Part shown: positions 20,260 through 28,144 of the stretch, in pieces
Position numbering within the stretch: position 1 is the first letter of the stretch
Layout of the letters: each line of letters opens with the position of its first letter
The notes under the pieces: generated by a model
Database searches by the model: none
Seen by the model: only the letters and a program-made list of their open reading frames with translations
Told to the model about the DNA's origin: nothing
Source: Streptomyces cyaneochromogenes
GTDB taxonomy: Bacteria > Actinomycetota > Actinomycetes > Streptomycetales > Streptomycetaceae
DNA: 64,000 nucleotides
NCBI RefSeq assembly: GCF_003963535.1
Contig: NZ_CP034539.1
Span: 2,542,001-2,606,000, forward strand
Direction of reading: 5' to 3'
Position numbers and translations under genes: made by a program

Positions 20260-21126
20260 TCAGTGGTTCTGCGGGGCTCGGGAGCCTCGGTGGTCCTTGG
20301 CGCGGCGGGGCCGCAGCGGCGGGCGGCGGGTCGGGTGCGGGACGGTGGCGTGGGCCGGGACGCCCGGCTTGTGCTCGACGGGGGCACCGGTGGGTTTCCC
20401 CATGACCATCTTCGGGTCGAACAGCACGACAGCGCCCGCGAGGAGGAGGAAGGCGAGCGGGCCGACCAGCATCGGCGCGAGCAGGGAGGCGGGCGAGTCG
20501 CCCGACGAGGGGGCCCCGGTGCCGTGGAGATGAACGCTGAGGGCGGCCATGCCCGTGTAGTGCATGCCGCTGACGGCGAGACCCATGACCAGGCTCGCGC
20601 CCACGCTCCACAGGAAACCTCTGACCTGTCCGGCGGCCCACAGGGCGGCGGTGGCCGCCACCATCGCTATCACGACGGACGCGGAGACGGTGAAGGTGTT
20701 GTACTCGAGCCTGCCGTTCAGCTGCATACCGGCCATGCCGAGGTAGTGCATCGACGCGATGCCCAGGCCGGTGATGGTGCCGCCGGTGAACAGCGCCGTT
20801 CCGCTGGCCCCTCTGTAGCCGACGATGAAGATCCCGATGCCCACCATGACGATGGCGACGGCCAGGCTCGCGAACGTCATCGGTTTGTCGTAGTGGATCG
20901 GCGTCTCCGCGACCGTGAACCCCATCATCGCGACGAAGTGCATGGTCCATATGCCGGAGCCGATGGCCGCCGCGCCCAGGGCGAGCCAGCCCGGGCGCCA
21001 GGAATGCGAGACGAGCATCGATCTGGTGGTGCAGCGCAGACCGAGGGCACCGCCGAGGCAGGCCATGAGGTAGGCCACCAGCGGTGTGACGAGTCCGTAG
21101 CTGAAACCGTCGATCGTGCCCTGCAT
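20260..21126 (-). CDS. MHYT-domain integral membrane sensor protein
   Basis: A 288-residue membrane protein with about seven membrane segments and three MHYT repeats: [21 protein letters not shown] and [10 protein letters not shown]. The paired Met/His in each repeat are thought to bind a metal, probably copper, and the domain is proposed to sense diatomic gases. There is no GGDEF, EAL or other output domain, as is common for the stand-alone Streptomyces forms; the C-terminal ~50 residues are a basic, Pro-rich tail. It lies upstream of uvrB on the same strand with only 40 bp between, but uvrB has its own promoter. Signal and partner are unknown. Confidence 0.85.
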   Translation of the reverse strand: MQGTIDGFSYGLVTPLVAYLMACLGGALGLRCTTRSMLVSHSWRPGWLALGAAAIGSGIWTMHFVAMMGFTVAETPIHYDKPMTFASLAVAIVMVGIGIFIVGYRGASGTALFTGGTITGLGIASMHYLGMAGMQLNGRLEYNTFTVSASVVIAMVAATAALWAAGQVRGFLWSVGASLVMGLAVSGMHYTGMAALSVHLHGTGAPSSGDSPASLLAPMLVGPLAFLLLAGAVVLFDPKMVMGKPTGAPVEHKPGVPAHATVPHPTRRPPLRPRRAKDHRGSRAPQNH

Positions 21127-21404
21127 ACGCGGCTGCCCTTCCCGCCCTCTTACGTCCCGGAACTCCGTGAAATGCGCCCCCTCCCAGGACCGCCCGAGCG
21201 GTCAGGGTTGAGGCAGAGAGTAACTCCCACCGCAATGGTCGAACGATTTTCCGGCAAAGAAACACGGGCTTGCCCCAGTTGTGCGGCACAGGTGAGCGGG
21301 CCCGGGCAACTCCATTCAATCTGTGGCCATTCTGTACTCCCTCATCGTTGACCCTCTGCTGTCACAGTTGTGCTGTCCGTGATCGTTCGATGCGAGGAGT
21401 ACGC

Positions 21405-22406
21405 ATGCACGCGCGCGCTGTAGCCGCCACGACGACCGCACTCCTGGGGACCGCCGCTCTTCTGCTTCCCGCCTCCGACGCCCTGGCCGGCACCGAGCCG
21501 CCCGCGGTCATCGCCCACCGGGGAGCCTCCGCCTACGCCCCCGAGAACACGCTGGCCGCCGTCGACAAGGCCGCCGACCTGGGCATCAGCTGGGTGGAGA
21601 ACGATGTCCAGCGCACGAAGGACGGCGAGCTGGTCGTCGTCCACGACGACAACCTCAAGCGCACGACCGATGTGGAGCAGGTCTTCCCCGACCGGGCGCC
21701 CTGGAAGGTGAAGGACTTCACCGCCGCCGAGATCGCCCGCCTGGACGCGGGCAGCTGGTTCGATCCCGCGTACGCGGGTGCGCGCGTGCCGACGCTGGAG
21801 CAGTTCGCGGACCGCCTGGAGCTGCATCACCAGAAACTGCTGCTGGAGATCAAGAATCCCGATCTGTACCCGGGTATCGAGCGGCAGACCCTCAAGGTCT
21901 TGGACGACGCGGGTTGGCTTGATCCGCACCACCTCGCGAGCCGGTTGATCGTGCAGAGCTTCAGCGCCGACAGCATTCGTACCGTCCACAGCCTCAAGCC
22001 CGCCGTCAAGACCGGCTTCCTCGGCACGCCGCCCGCGGCCGACCTCGCCGGGTACGCGGCCTTCGCCGACCAGATCAACCCGTCGTACAGCTCCATCTCC
22101 AGGCGCTATGTCGCCTCCGTGCACACCTTCACCGGGCCGCACGGCAGGCCGCTGGAGGTCTTCACATGGACCGTGAACGACGCGGACACCGCAAGGCTGG
22201 TCGCCGGGTACGGCGTGGACGGCATCATCACCAACAATCCCGACGTGGTGCGGGACACCCTGCCCGAGGAGAACCCTGAGCGGGAGCCGGCGTCCGCTCT
22301 CGGGGCGTTGTCAGCGGTGGGTCGTACGGTGGGCGCATGGACAGCCATGGGCAGTACGAGCAGCAGGTCGTGTGGGCCGTCGTCGGTACCGACATCGGTC
22401 CACTGA
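21405..22406 (+). CDS. glpQ: Secreted glycerophosphodiester phosphodiesterase
   Basis: A 333-residue secreted hydrolase that releases glycerol 3-phosphate from glycerophosphodiesters. The signal peptide is residues 1-29 with likely cleavage at ALA-G. The catalytic GDPD motif is IAHRGASAYAPENTLAA; metal ligands follow in WVENDVQRTKDGELVVVHDD, and LLLEIKNP is the second conserved Glu region. ATG 21405 has GAGGAG upstream. The locus corresponds to the PhoP-controlled glpQ2 of S. coelicolor as I recall it, but I could not find a convincing PHO box. Oddly the frame runs ~45 residues past the usual end (after VVRDTLPEE) through the ogt promoter and 70 nt into ogt. Confidence 0.88.
   Translation: MHARAVAATTTALLGTAALLLPASDALAGTEPPAVIAHRGASAYAPENTLAAVDKAADLGISWVENDVQRTKDGELVVVHDDNLKRTTDVEQVFPDRAPWKVKDFTAAEIARLDAGSWFDPAYAGARVPTLEQFADRLELHHQKLLLEIKNPDLYPGIERQTLKVLDDAGWLDPHHLASRLIVQSFSADSIRTVHSLKPAVKTGFLGTPPAADLAGYAAFADQINPSYSSISRRYVASVHTFTGPHGRPLEVFTWTVNDADTARLVAGYGVDGIITNNPDVVRDTLPEENPEREPASALGALSAVGRTVGAWTAMGSTSSRSCGPSSVPTSVH
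22308..22330 (+). promoter_or_regulatory. RecA-NDp (PafBC-type) promoter of ogt, inside the GDPD 3' end
   Basis: TTGTCAGCG (22308-22316), an 8-nt spacer and TACGGT (22325-22330). One base (GTG to GCG) departs from the consensus. The -10 ends 6 nt before ATG 22337, which predicts a leaderless ogt mRNA. The spacer and -10 resemble those of uvrB closely (both contain GGGTCG followed by TACGGT). Confidence 0.65.
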
Positions 22407-22891
22407 TGCTGGCCGCGACCCGCGACGGCCTGGTCAGCGTCGTCTTCCATGCCACGGAGAAGGTGCGCGAGAAGGCACTCGACCGGCTGGCGTCCCGGCT
22501 GGGCACCGAGCCGGTCAAGGCACCCGGCTCTGCGTTGCTGGCCGAGGCGATACGCCAGACGGAGGAGTACTTCGCGGGTACGCGGCGCGACTTCGAGCTG
22601 CCCCTTGACTGGTCGCTCATCTCCGGCTTCAACCGGGAGGTGCTGCGCGAGCTGGCCGCCGGGGTCCCGTACGGCACCGTCGTCGGGTACGGCGATCTGG
22701 CCGGGCGGGTCGGACAGCCGGGTGCCGCCCAGGCGGTGGGCATGGCGATGGGTGCCAATCCGCTGCCCGTGGTGGTGCCCTGTCACCGTGTCGTGGAGAG
22801 CGACGGCGGCATCGGTGGGTTCGGGGGCGGGCTGGAGACCAAGCGGAAGCTGCTCGCGCTGGAGGGTGTGCTGCCGGAGCCGCTGTTCTGA
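22337..22891 (+). CDS. ogt: Methylated-DNA-[protein]-cysteine S-methyltransferase
   Basis: A 184-residue suicide DNA-repair protein that moves the alkyl group from O6-alkylguanine to its own cysteine. The active-site motif is LPVVVPCHRVVESDGG (Cys at about residue 151). The helix-turn-helix and arginine finger are in REVLRELAAGVPYGTVVGYGDLA, and the N-terminal ribonuclease-like half is intact. The length fits Ogt/MGMT without an AdaA domain. The ATG is preceded directly by a damage-type promoter and has no ribosome binding site. It overlaps the GDPD stop by 70 nt in another frame. Confidence 0.93.
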   Translation: MDSHGQYEQQVVWAVVGTDIGPLMLAATRDGLVSVVFHATEKVREKALDRLASRLGTEPVKAPGSALLAEAIRQTEEYFAGTRRDFELPLDWSLISGFNREVLRELAAGVPYGTVVGYGDLAGRVGQPGAAQAVGMAMGANPLPVVVPCHRVVESDGGIGGFGGGLETKRKLLALEGVLPEPLF

Positions 22892-23084
22892 GGCTTTCCG
22901 GGACTTCGGAGGGTTGGGCAGCGCTCTGCGACCGGGCGTCTTCGGCGGACGCACGGGTTGGGCAGGCGCGACCAGAGGGGGAAACTGCGCCTGTGACGAC
23001 ACTTTTCACCCACTTGTACGCGGCCGGTCCGGTGTGCTCTTCCGGGTCGGCCGGTCCGGCGCGCCGTACGGCCGGTTGTGCGTC

Positions 23085-24374
23085 GTGACCTCCGTCGAGC
23101 GGCAGGTCATCGCCAATGTCACGCCCGACCGGCTTCCGGCCCTGCGGCGCCGTACATCGGCCGTGCTGATCGCGACGCAGATACTGGGCGGGCTGGGTGT
23201 CGCCACCGGCATCGCGCTCGCGGCCGTGCTGGCCACGGAGGTCAGTGGCACCGAGTCCCTGTCCGGGCTCGCGCCCACCGCGACCGTCGCCGGTACAGCG
23301 GTGCTGTCGATGCCGCTGGCCGCGCTGATGACCGCGCGGGGTCGCCGTCCAGGGCTGGTGCTGGCCTATCTCATCGGCGCGGTGGGTGCCGGTGTCACGG
23401 TGGTCGCGGCCGGTGTCGGGAGCTTTCCGTTGTTGCTGTGCGGTATGGCCGCGTTCGGCGCTGCCTCGTCGGCGAATCTGCAGGCGCGGTTCGCGGCCGC
23501 CGATCTGGCCGAGCCGGAGCGGCGGGCTCGGGCCATCTCGCTCGTCGTGTGGGCGACGACCATAGGCGCGGTCATCGGCCCGAACATCGCCGCGCCCGCC
23601 GGCCGCAGTGTCACAGGCCTCGGGATACCCGCGGCGGCGGGACCGTTCCTGTGGGCGGCCGGGATCTTCCTGATATCCGCGGTCGTGGTGGCCGTACTGC
23701 TGCGGCCGGACCCGCTGCTGACGGCGCGGGCGCTCGCACCGGCCGAGGAGCAGTCGCCCGCGGCGCGCTCGCTGCGCGCCGGGCTGGCAGCCGTGGCCTC
23801 CTCGTCCCGGGCCCGGCTCGCGGTGGTGACCGTCGCCGTGGCTCACACGGCGATGGTCTCGGTGATGTCGATGACGCCGGTCGACCTCGCGCACCACGGC
23901 GCGGGCATCGATCTGATCGGGCTGGTCATCAGCGGGCACATCGCGGGTATGTACGCGTTCGCGCCGCTCATGGGGCGGCTCTCGGACCGGCTGGGGCGGC
24001 TGTCCGGGATCGGGCTGTCCGTGGGGCTGCTGGCGTTCGCGGTGTTCCTCGCTGGTACGGCGGGCGGCAGTCACGGACAGACGGCCGTCGGGCTGTTCGT
24101 GCTGGGGCTCGGCTGGTCGGCGGGGCTCGTCTCCGGTTCCGCGCTGCTCACGGACTCCGTAGCGCAGCCCGCGCGCGCCGCCGCTCAGGGGCTGTCGGAC
24201 CTGATCATGAACGCCTCGGCGGGCGTCGGCGGAGCTGTCGCCGGGCTCGTGGTCGCCCGGGCGAGCTACGCCTGGCTGAACTTCACCGCCGCTTGTCTGC
24301 TCGTCCCCTTGGCTGCACTGGCACTTTTCACGCGGCTCGGACGACAGGCGCGGGACGTCTCGGCGAACGGTTGA
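23085..24374 (+). CDS. MFS transporter, 12 membrane segments (drug-efflux-like)
   Basis: A 429-residue membrane protein with about 12 hydrophobic segments. The cytoplasmic loop between segments 2 and 3 is short (ALMTARGRRPGLVLAY) and matches the MFS motif A; GRLSDRLGRLSGIGLS is the corresponding loop of the second half. The second half includes VAHTAMVSVMSMTPVDLAHHG, a motif shared by proteins often annotated as YcaD/efflux-type MFS. GTG 23085 begins a plausible N-terminus; no clear ribosome binding site is seen. It follows ogt by 193 bp with no visible promoter match, so regulation is unclear. Substrate unknown. Confidence 0.82.
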   Translation: MTSVERQVIANVTPDRLPALRRRTSAVLIATQILGGLGVATGIALAAVLATEVSGTESLSGLAPTATVAGTAVLSMPLAALMTARGRRPGLVLAYLIGAVGAGVTVVAAGVGSFPLLLCGMAAFGAASSANLQARFAAADLAEPERRARAISLVVWATTIGAVIGPNIAAPAGRSVTGLGIPAAAGPFLWAAGIFLISAVVVAVLLRPDPLLTARALAPAEEQSPAARSLRAGLAAVASSSRARLAVVTVAVAHTAMVSVMSMTPVDLAHHGAGIDLIGLVISGHIAGMYAFAPLMGRLSDRLGRLSGIGLSVGLLAFAVFLAGTAGGSHGQTAVGLFVLGLGWSAGLVSGSALLTDSVAQPARAAAQGLSDLIMNASAGVGGAVAGLVVARASYAWLNFTAACLLVPLAALALFTRLGRQARDVSANG

Positions 24375-24401
24375 GTTCAGGCCCGGGCCGCTCGGGGCGG
24401 G

Positions 24402-24830
24402 TCAGTCGTAGTGCCGGGCTTCGAAGACGTTGCCGTCGGGATCGCGGAAGTAGAAGCTGCGCTTGGCCTTGCCGCGGGCGCCGAAGGAGTCGTGGGAGAT
24501 GTCCGACACGGGCGCGCCGCGCTCCTCCAGTCGGGACCGCAGCGCGTCGAAGTCGTCACCGGGCAGGGCCACGCAAACGTGGTTGACCGGGTGGCCGGAG
24601 CTGTCGGCGGCGCCGGGAAGCATCTTCATGCGCTCCGCCATGGTGAGCGGCATGAGGTCGAGGATCGTCTCCTCGTTGAGGCGCACGGAGGGGAACGGAA
24701 CCGCCCCCGCGGAGTATTCGGAGAGCCTGACCGATGCCATGCCGACCGCCTTCTCGTAGAAGTCGGCCGACGCCACCGGGTCGCGCACCCAGAGGACGAC
24801 ATGGTCGAGACGTGCGGTGTTGTCCGTCAT
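24402..24830 (-). CDS. VOC-family protein (glyoxalase/bleomycin-resistance fold)
   Basis: A 142-residue protein made of two betaalphabetabetabeta units of the vicinal-oxygen-chelate fold. The first unit begins LDHVVLWVRDPVASADFYEK, with the His likely a metal ligand. The second contains NHVCVALPGDDFDALRSRL and ends FYFRDPDGNVFEARHYD with the metal-binding Glu. Such proteins include glyoxalase I, dioxygenases and drug-binding proteins; nothing visible fixes the reaction. ATG 24830 starts the conserved sequence. Divergent from psuG with a 99-bp gap. Confidence 0.85.
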   Translation of the reverse strand: MTDNTARLDHVVLWVRDPVASADFYEKAVGMASVRLSEYSAGAVPFPSVRLNEETILDLMPLTMAERMKMLPGAADSSGHPVNHVCVALPGDDFDALRSRLEERGAPVSDISHDSFGARGKAKRSFYFRDPDGNVFEARHYD

Positions 24831-24929
24831 ACATCCCAGGCTGGTGTCGTCTCCCACAGGCCGCAAGGGTTTGGCCTGGTGCGCAGCCCGCCAGAAATGA
24901 GGGAAGACCAACAGACAGGAGGCAGGCGC

Positions 24930-25838
24930 GTGGTGCTGGTGGTGTCCGAAGAGGTGCGGGAGGCGATTGACGCGCGTCGACCCGTGGTGGCCCTGGAGTC
25001 CACGATCATCGCGCACGGGCTGCCGCGCCCGCGCAATCTGCAGGTGGCACTGGAGCTGGAGGACGCCGTACGGCAGGAAGGCGCCGTTCCCGCGACGATC
25101 GCCGTGCTGGACGGCCGGCCCCATGTCGGGCTGGGCAAGGAGCAGTTGGAGCGGGTCGCGAACGAGGACGGGATCCGCAAGCTGGGGCACCGGGATCTGC
25201 CGCTCGCCGTGGCCTCCGGTGCGAGCGGGGCGACCACGGTGTCGGCGACGGCTCTGCTGGCGGCCCTCGCAGGCGTACGGGTGTTCGCGACGGGTGGGCT
25301 CGGCGGTGTGCACCGGGAGTGGACGGTGACGCAGGACGAGTCGGCCGACCTGGGGCTCCTGGCACGCACGAGGATCACGGTGGTGTGTGCCGGCGTGAAG
25401 TCGATCCTGGACGTCCCGGCGACCCTGCAGCGGCTGGAGACCCTGGGCGTGGCAGTCGCCGGTTACCGCACGGAGCGCTTCCCCGGCTTCTACCTCTCCG
25501 ACTCGGGACATCCGGTGGAGTGGACGCTTGGATCGCCGCAGGAGGTGGCCGAGGTGATGCGCGCTCAGGACGCCCTCGGCGGTCCCGAGTCGGCGCTGAT
25601 TGTCGCCAATCCGGTGCCGGAGGAGGAGCAACTGGATCCCGAACTGCACGCGCGCGTGCTCGCCGACGCGCTGCACGCGTGCGAGGAGCAGGGCGTCACC
25701 GGTCAGGCGGTCACTCCGTTCCTGTTGGACTACTTGGTGAGGCACACGGACGGTGCCTCGCTGAGCGCCAATCTCGCGGCGGTGCGCGGCAATGTACGGC
25801 TGGCGGGGCGGATCGCGGCAGCGTCGGCCGGGGCGTGA
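24930..25838 (+). CDS. psuG: Pseudouridine-5'-phosphate glycosidase
   Basis: Cleaves pseudouridine 5'-phosphate to uracil and ribose 5-phosphate, the second step of pseudouridine catabolism. The 302-residue length fits the family. Landmarks: VALESTIIAHGLPRPRNL near the start (catalytic Glu), the GKEQLERV region with the Schiff-base Lys candidate, ATTVSATALLAALAGVRVFATGGLGGVH, and CAGVKSILDVPATLQRLET with a second conserved Lys. GTG 24930 is selected because AGGAGG lies 7 nt upstream; an in-frame ATG at 24897 lacks this. It is followed after 7 nt by a PfkB kinase, the expected partner. Confidence 0.93.
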   Translation: MVLVVSEEVREAIDARRPVVALESTIIAHGLPRPRNLQVALELEDAVRQEGAVPATIAVLDGRPHVGLGKEQLERVANEDGIRKLGHRDLPLAVASGASGATTVSATALLAALAGVRVFATGGLGGVHREWTVTQDESADLGLLARTRITVVCAGVKSILDVPATLQRLETLGVAVAGYRTERFPGFYLSDSGHPVEWTLGSPQEVAEVMRAQDALGGPESALIVANPVPEEEQLDPELHARVLADALHACEEQGVTGQAVTPFLLDYLVRHTDGASLSANLAAVRGNVRLAGRIAAASAGA

Positions 25839-25845
25839 GCGGCAC

Positions 25846-26967
25846 GTGACCGGGACGGGGGCACGCGGAACCGGGCGCGAGGCGGGCGGTCGCGGACCGG
25901 GGAACGGGGCAGCCGTGCACAAGCCGGGGAGTGGGACCGCCGTGCACCATCCCGGCAACGCGGCCGCCGTGCACCAGCCGGGCAACGTGGCCGCCGTGCA
26001 CCAGCCGGGCAACGGCGGTACAGCGCCTGACGGTTCGGGGAGCGCACGGGCCGTCAGCGGTGTCGGCGACGGTGCGCTTCTTGTCGTGGGCGACGTGGTG
26101 ACGGACGTCATCGCCCGGCACCGGGGTCCGCTCGCCTCGGGTACGGACACGGCCGCGGCCATCCGTACGGTGCCGGGCGGCGCGGGAGCCAACGTGGCCT
26201 GCTGGGCCGCGTATTGGGGCTGTGCGGAGGTGCGGTTGCTGGGTCGGGTCGGCGCGGACACAGCCGCATGGCACGAGCGTGAGCTGACCGCCGGCGGAGT
26301 ACAGCCCTGTCTCGTCGTGGATCCGCAGGCACCGACCGGGACGGTGATCTGTCTGGTCGACACCGGCGCCGCCGCCGAGCGCACCTTCGTCACCGACAGC
26401 GGCGCGGCGTTGCGGCTCGAGCCCGGCGACTGGTCGGAGGCGATGCTGGACGGTGTCGCCCGGCTGCATCTCTCGGGCTACCTGCTGTTCTCCGAGCAGG
26501 GCCGCGCGCTCGTGGCGGTGGCTGTGGAGTCGGCACGCGCGCGTGGCGTGCCGGTGAGCCTGGATCCGGCGTCGGCGGGGTTCCTCGTGGAACTCGGCGT
26601 GGACCGTTTCCTGGCTCTGGTGGAGGGCGTGGACGTCCTGCTGCCGAGCCGCGACGAGGCGTGCCTGCTCACGGGGCTGCCCGACGGGGCGGACGCAGCG
26701 GCCAAGCTGAGCCGGCATGTCCCGCTGGTGGTGGCGAAGCAGGGCGCGGACGGCGCTGTGGTCGCCCGGTCGGGCACCGTGAGCGCGCACGTCCCCGCAG
26801 TGCCGGCTACGGCGAGGGACACGACGGGCGCGGGCGACTCCTTCACCGGCGCCTTCCTCGCGGCGCTCCTCTCCGGTGCCGGACCGCAGGACGCGGCTCG
26901 GGAGGGCTGCCGGGCGGGGGCGCTGGCGGTGGAGCGGGTGGGCGGGAGGCCGCCGCGGCGGGAGTGA
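25846..26967 (+). CDS. psuK: PfkB-family kinase, probable pseudouridine kinase, with N-terminal repeats
   Basis: A 373-residue PfkB kinase next to psuG, so it most likely phosphorylates pseudouridine to feed PsuG. The kinase core starts near residue 75 (ALLVVGDVVTDVIARH), with the ligand motif VPGGAGANVACWAAYWG and the catalytic ARDTTGAGDSFTGAFLAA. Unusually, residues 1-70 are an extra low-complexity segment with four 9-residue repeats of the form x-x-AVHxPGx (25906-26013). GTG 25846 is the start nearest psuG; a later start such as GTG within the core would remove the repeats, and I cannot rule this out. Confidence 0.82.
   Translation: MTGTGARGTGREAGGRGPGNGAAVHKPGSGTAVHHPGNAAAVHQPGNVAAVHQPGNGGTAPDGSGSARAVSGVGDGALLVVGDVVTDVIARHRGPLASGTDTAAAIRTVPGGAGANVACWAAYWGCAEVRLLGRVGADTAAWHERELTAGGVQPCLVVDPQAPTGTVICLVDTGAAAERTFVTDSGAALRLEPGDWSEAMLDGVARLHLSGYLLFSEQGRALVAVAVESARARGVPVSLDPASAGFLVELGVDRFLALVEGVDVLLPSRDEACLLTGLPDGADAAAKLSRHVPLVVAKQGADGAVVARSGTVSAHVPAVPATARDTTGAGDSFTGAFLAALLSGAGPQDAAREGCRAGALAVERVGGRPPRRE
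25906..26013 (+). repeat. 4 x 27-bp in-frame tandem repeat in the kinase N-terminus
   Basis: Four 27-bp units (25906, 25933, 25960, 25987) encode GAAVHKPGS, GTAVHHPGN, AAAVHQPGN and VAAVHQPGN. The last two units differ at only two bases at their start, suggesting recent expansion. Downstream, 26990-27045 has a shorter repeat of CCCACGCATCCCATGCC type. Confidence 0.85.
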
Positions 26968-27057
26968 CGGCCGCTGGTGCGGCGGGCTGCCCACGCATCC
27001 CATGCCCGCCCATGCCTCGCAGGCCCGCCCACGCATCCCATGCCCTCTGTCCGCTGT

Positions 27058-27852
27058 CTACGCCTTGCGCCCCCACGCCGAGATCATCGGGGTCGCGGAC
27101 AGGTCCATGCCGCCGGCGGTGATGTTGGCGAGGTGGCGGTCGATGTCCCGGTCGGTGGCGATGCCCGCGGTGACGAGCTGATCGCGGATTTCGCGAACGG
27201 TGGCGGCTTCCAGGGCGGCACAGGCGGGCGAGGAGACCGGGTAGTACACGTCGGCGACCACCCGGCGCAGCCCGGCCGCACGGAGCAGGCGCGGGAGTCT
27301 GCGACCGAAGGAGAGGTCGGCGCCGCGCTCGGCGAGGTGGGCGTGGACGCCGTCGCGGAGGCGGTTGGCCAGTTGCTGTTCGGGGCCGTACTCGTCGGGG
27401 CAGAGCTGGGGCTGCAGGAGGGGGTCGGCGTCCTCGACCAGGAGCCGGCCGCCCGGGCGCAGGGCCTTGATCATCGACCGCAACGCCCGTTCGCTGTCCG
27501 GCACATGAGAGAGGACGACCCGGGCGTGCACCAGGTCGAACTCCTCCCCCGGCGGCTCCTCGACGCCCACGTCGTGCACTCGGACCTCGACCGGTGGGCG
27601 AGCGGCCGGGGCGAGCCGTGAGGTGTCGAGGTCGGTCGCGACCACCTTTCCGGTCGGGCCGACCTTCTTGGCCAGCCAGGAGACCACCGAGGTGCCGCCG
27701 GCGCCCACCTCCCAGCAGCGCCAGCCGGGTCCGATGCCGAACCCTTCGAGGTACCGGAACGTCGTGGGATCGAAGAGAGGGCCCAGTGCGTCGCAGTGCT
27801 CGCCCGCCTCGGCCTGCCGGTTGTGGAGGAGATTCCGGTCGGTTCGCATCAT
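27058..27852 (-). CDS. Class I SAM-dependent methyltransferase
   Basis: A 264-residue methyltransferase with the SAM-binding motif I as WRCWEVGAGGTSVVSWLA and motif II as GKVVATDLDT. FDLVHARVVLSHVPDSERAL follows, then ALRPGGRLLVEDADPLL (post-motif III). The C-terminal part (about 180-264) is helical and probably holds the substrate lid; it ends at SATPMISAWGRK, a pattern shared by many uncharacterised Streptomyces methyltransferases. ATG 27852 is followed at once by another ATG (27849), and either could be used; the upstream Shine-Dalgarno is weak. Substrate unknown. Confidence 0.82.
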   Translation of the reverse strand: MMRTDRNLLHNRQAEAGEHCDALGPLFDPTTFRYLEGFGIGPGWRCWEVGAGGTSVVSWLAKKVGPTGKVVATDLDTSRLAPAARPPVEVRVHDVGVEEPPGEEFDLVHARVVLSHVPDSERALRSMIKALRPGGRLLVEDADPLLQPQLCPDEYGPEQQLANRLRDGVHAHLAERGADLSFGRRLPRLLRAAGLRRVVADVYYPVSSPACAALEAATVREIRDQLVTAGIATDRDIDRHLANITAGGMDLSATPMISAWGRKA

Positions 27853-28028
27853 GCCGAGATCATCCCATTTGTCTTGTTTGCCGGGAGTGGTCGACGCTCG
27901 GTGGGACGGCCCCGAATTCCACCCGCCCGCCCCCGTTCCGGCCATGCGCACCACCCCGCACACCACGCTTCGCGCCCAACGGACCCATTCCGTACGGAGA
28001 CCTGGGCAGAATCCCTTCATCCACAGGC

Positions 28029-28055
28029 GGGAACAAAGCGGAATCCGCTGTTCCC
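28029..28055. promoter_or_regulatory. Inverted repeat upstream of corA
   Basis: GGGAACAAAGCGGA (28029-28042) pairs with TCCGCTGTTCCC (28044-28055) with a 2-nt bulge, about 90 bp before the corA start. It could be an operator or a leader hairpin. No magnesium riboswitch signature is recognised. Confidence 0.4.
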
Positions 28056-28144
28056 ACAGGCTTACCCGCAGCTCACCCCCACCTGGCAAACTGGCCAGCC
28101 AGGGCGCAGAAATGCGGCGCGAGGATCCACGCAAGGAGATCCAG

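Noticed and set aside
24402..26393. 663-codon minus-strand frame extending the VOC gene
   Set aside because: Only the last 142 codons are VOC-like; the rest lies opposite psuG and the kinase.
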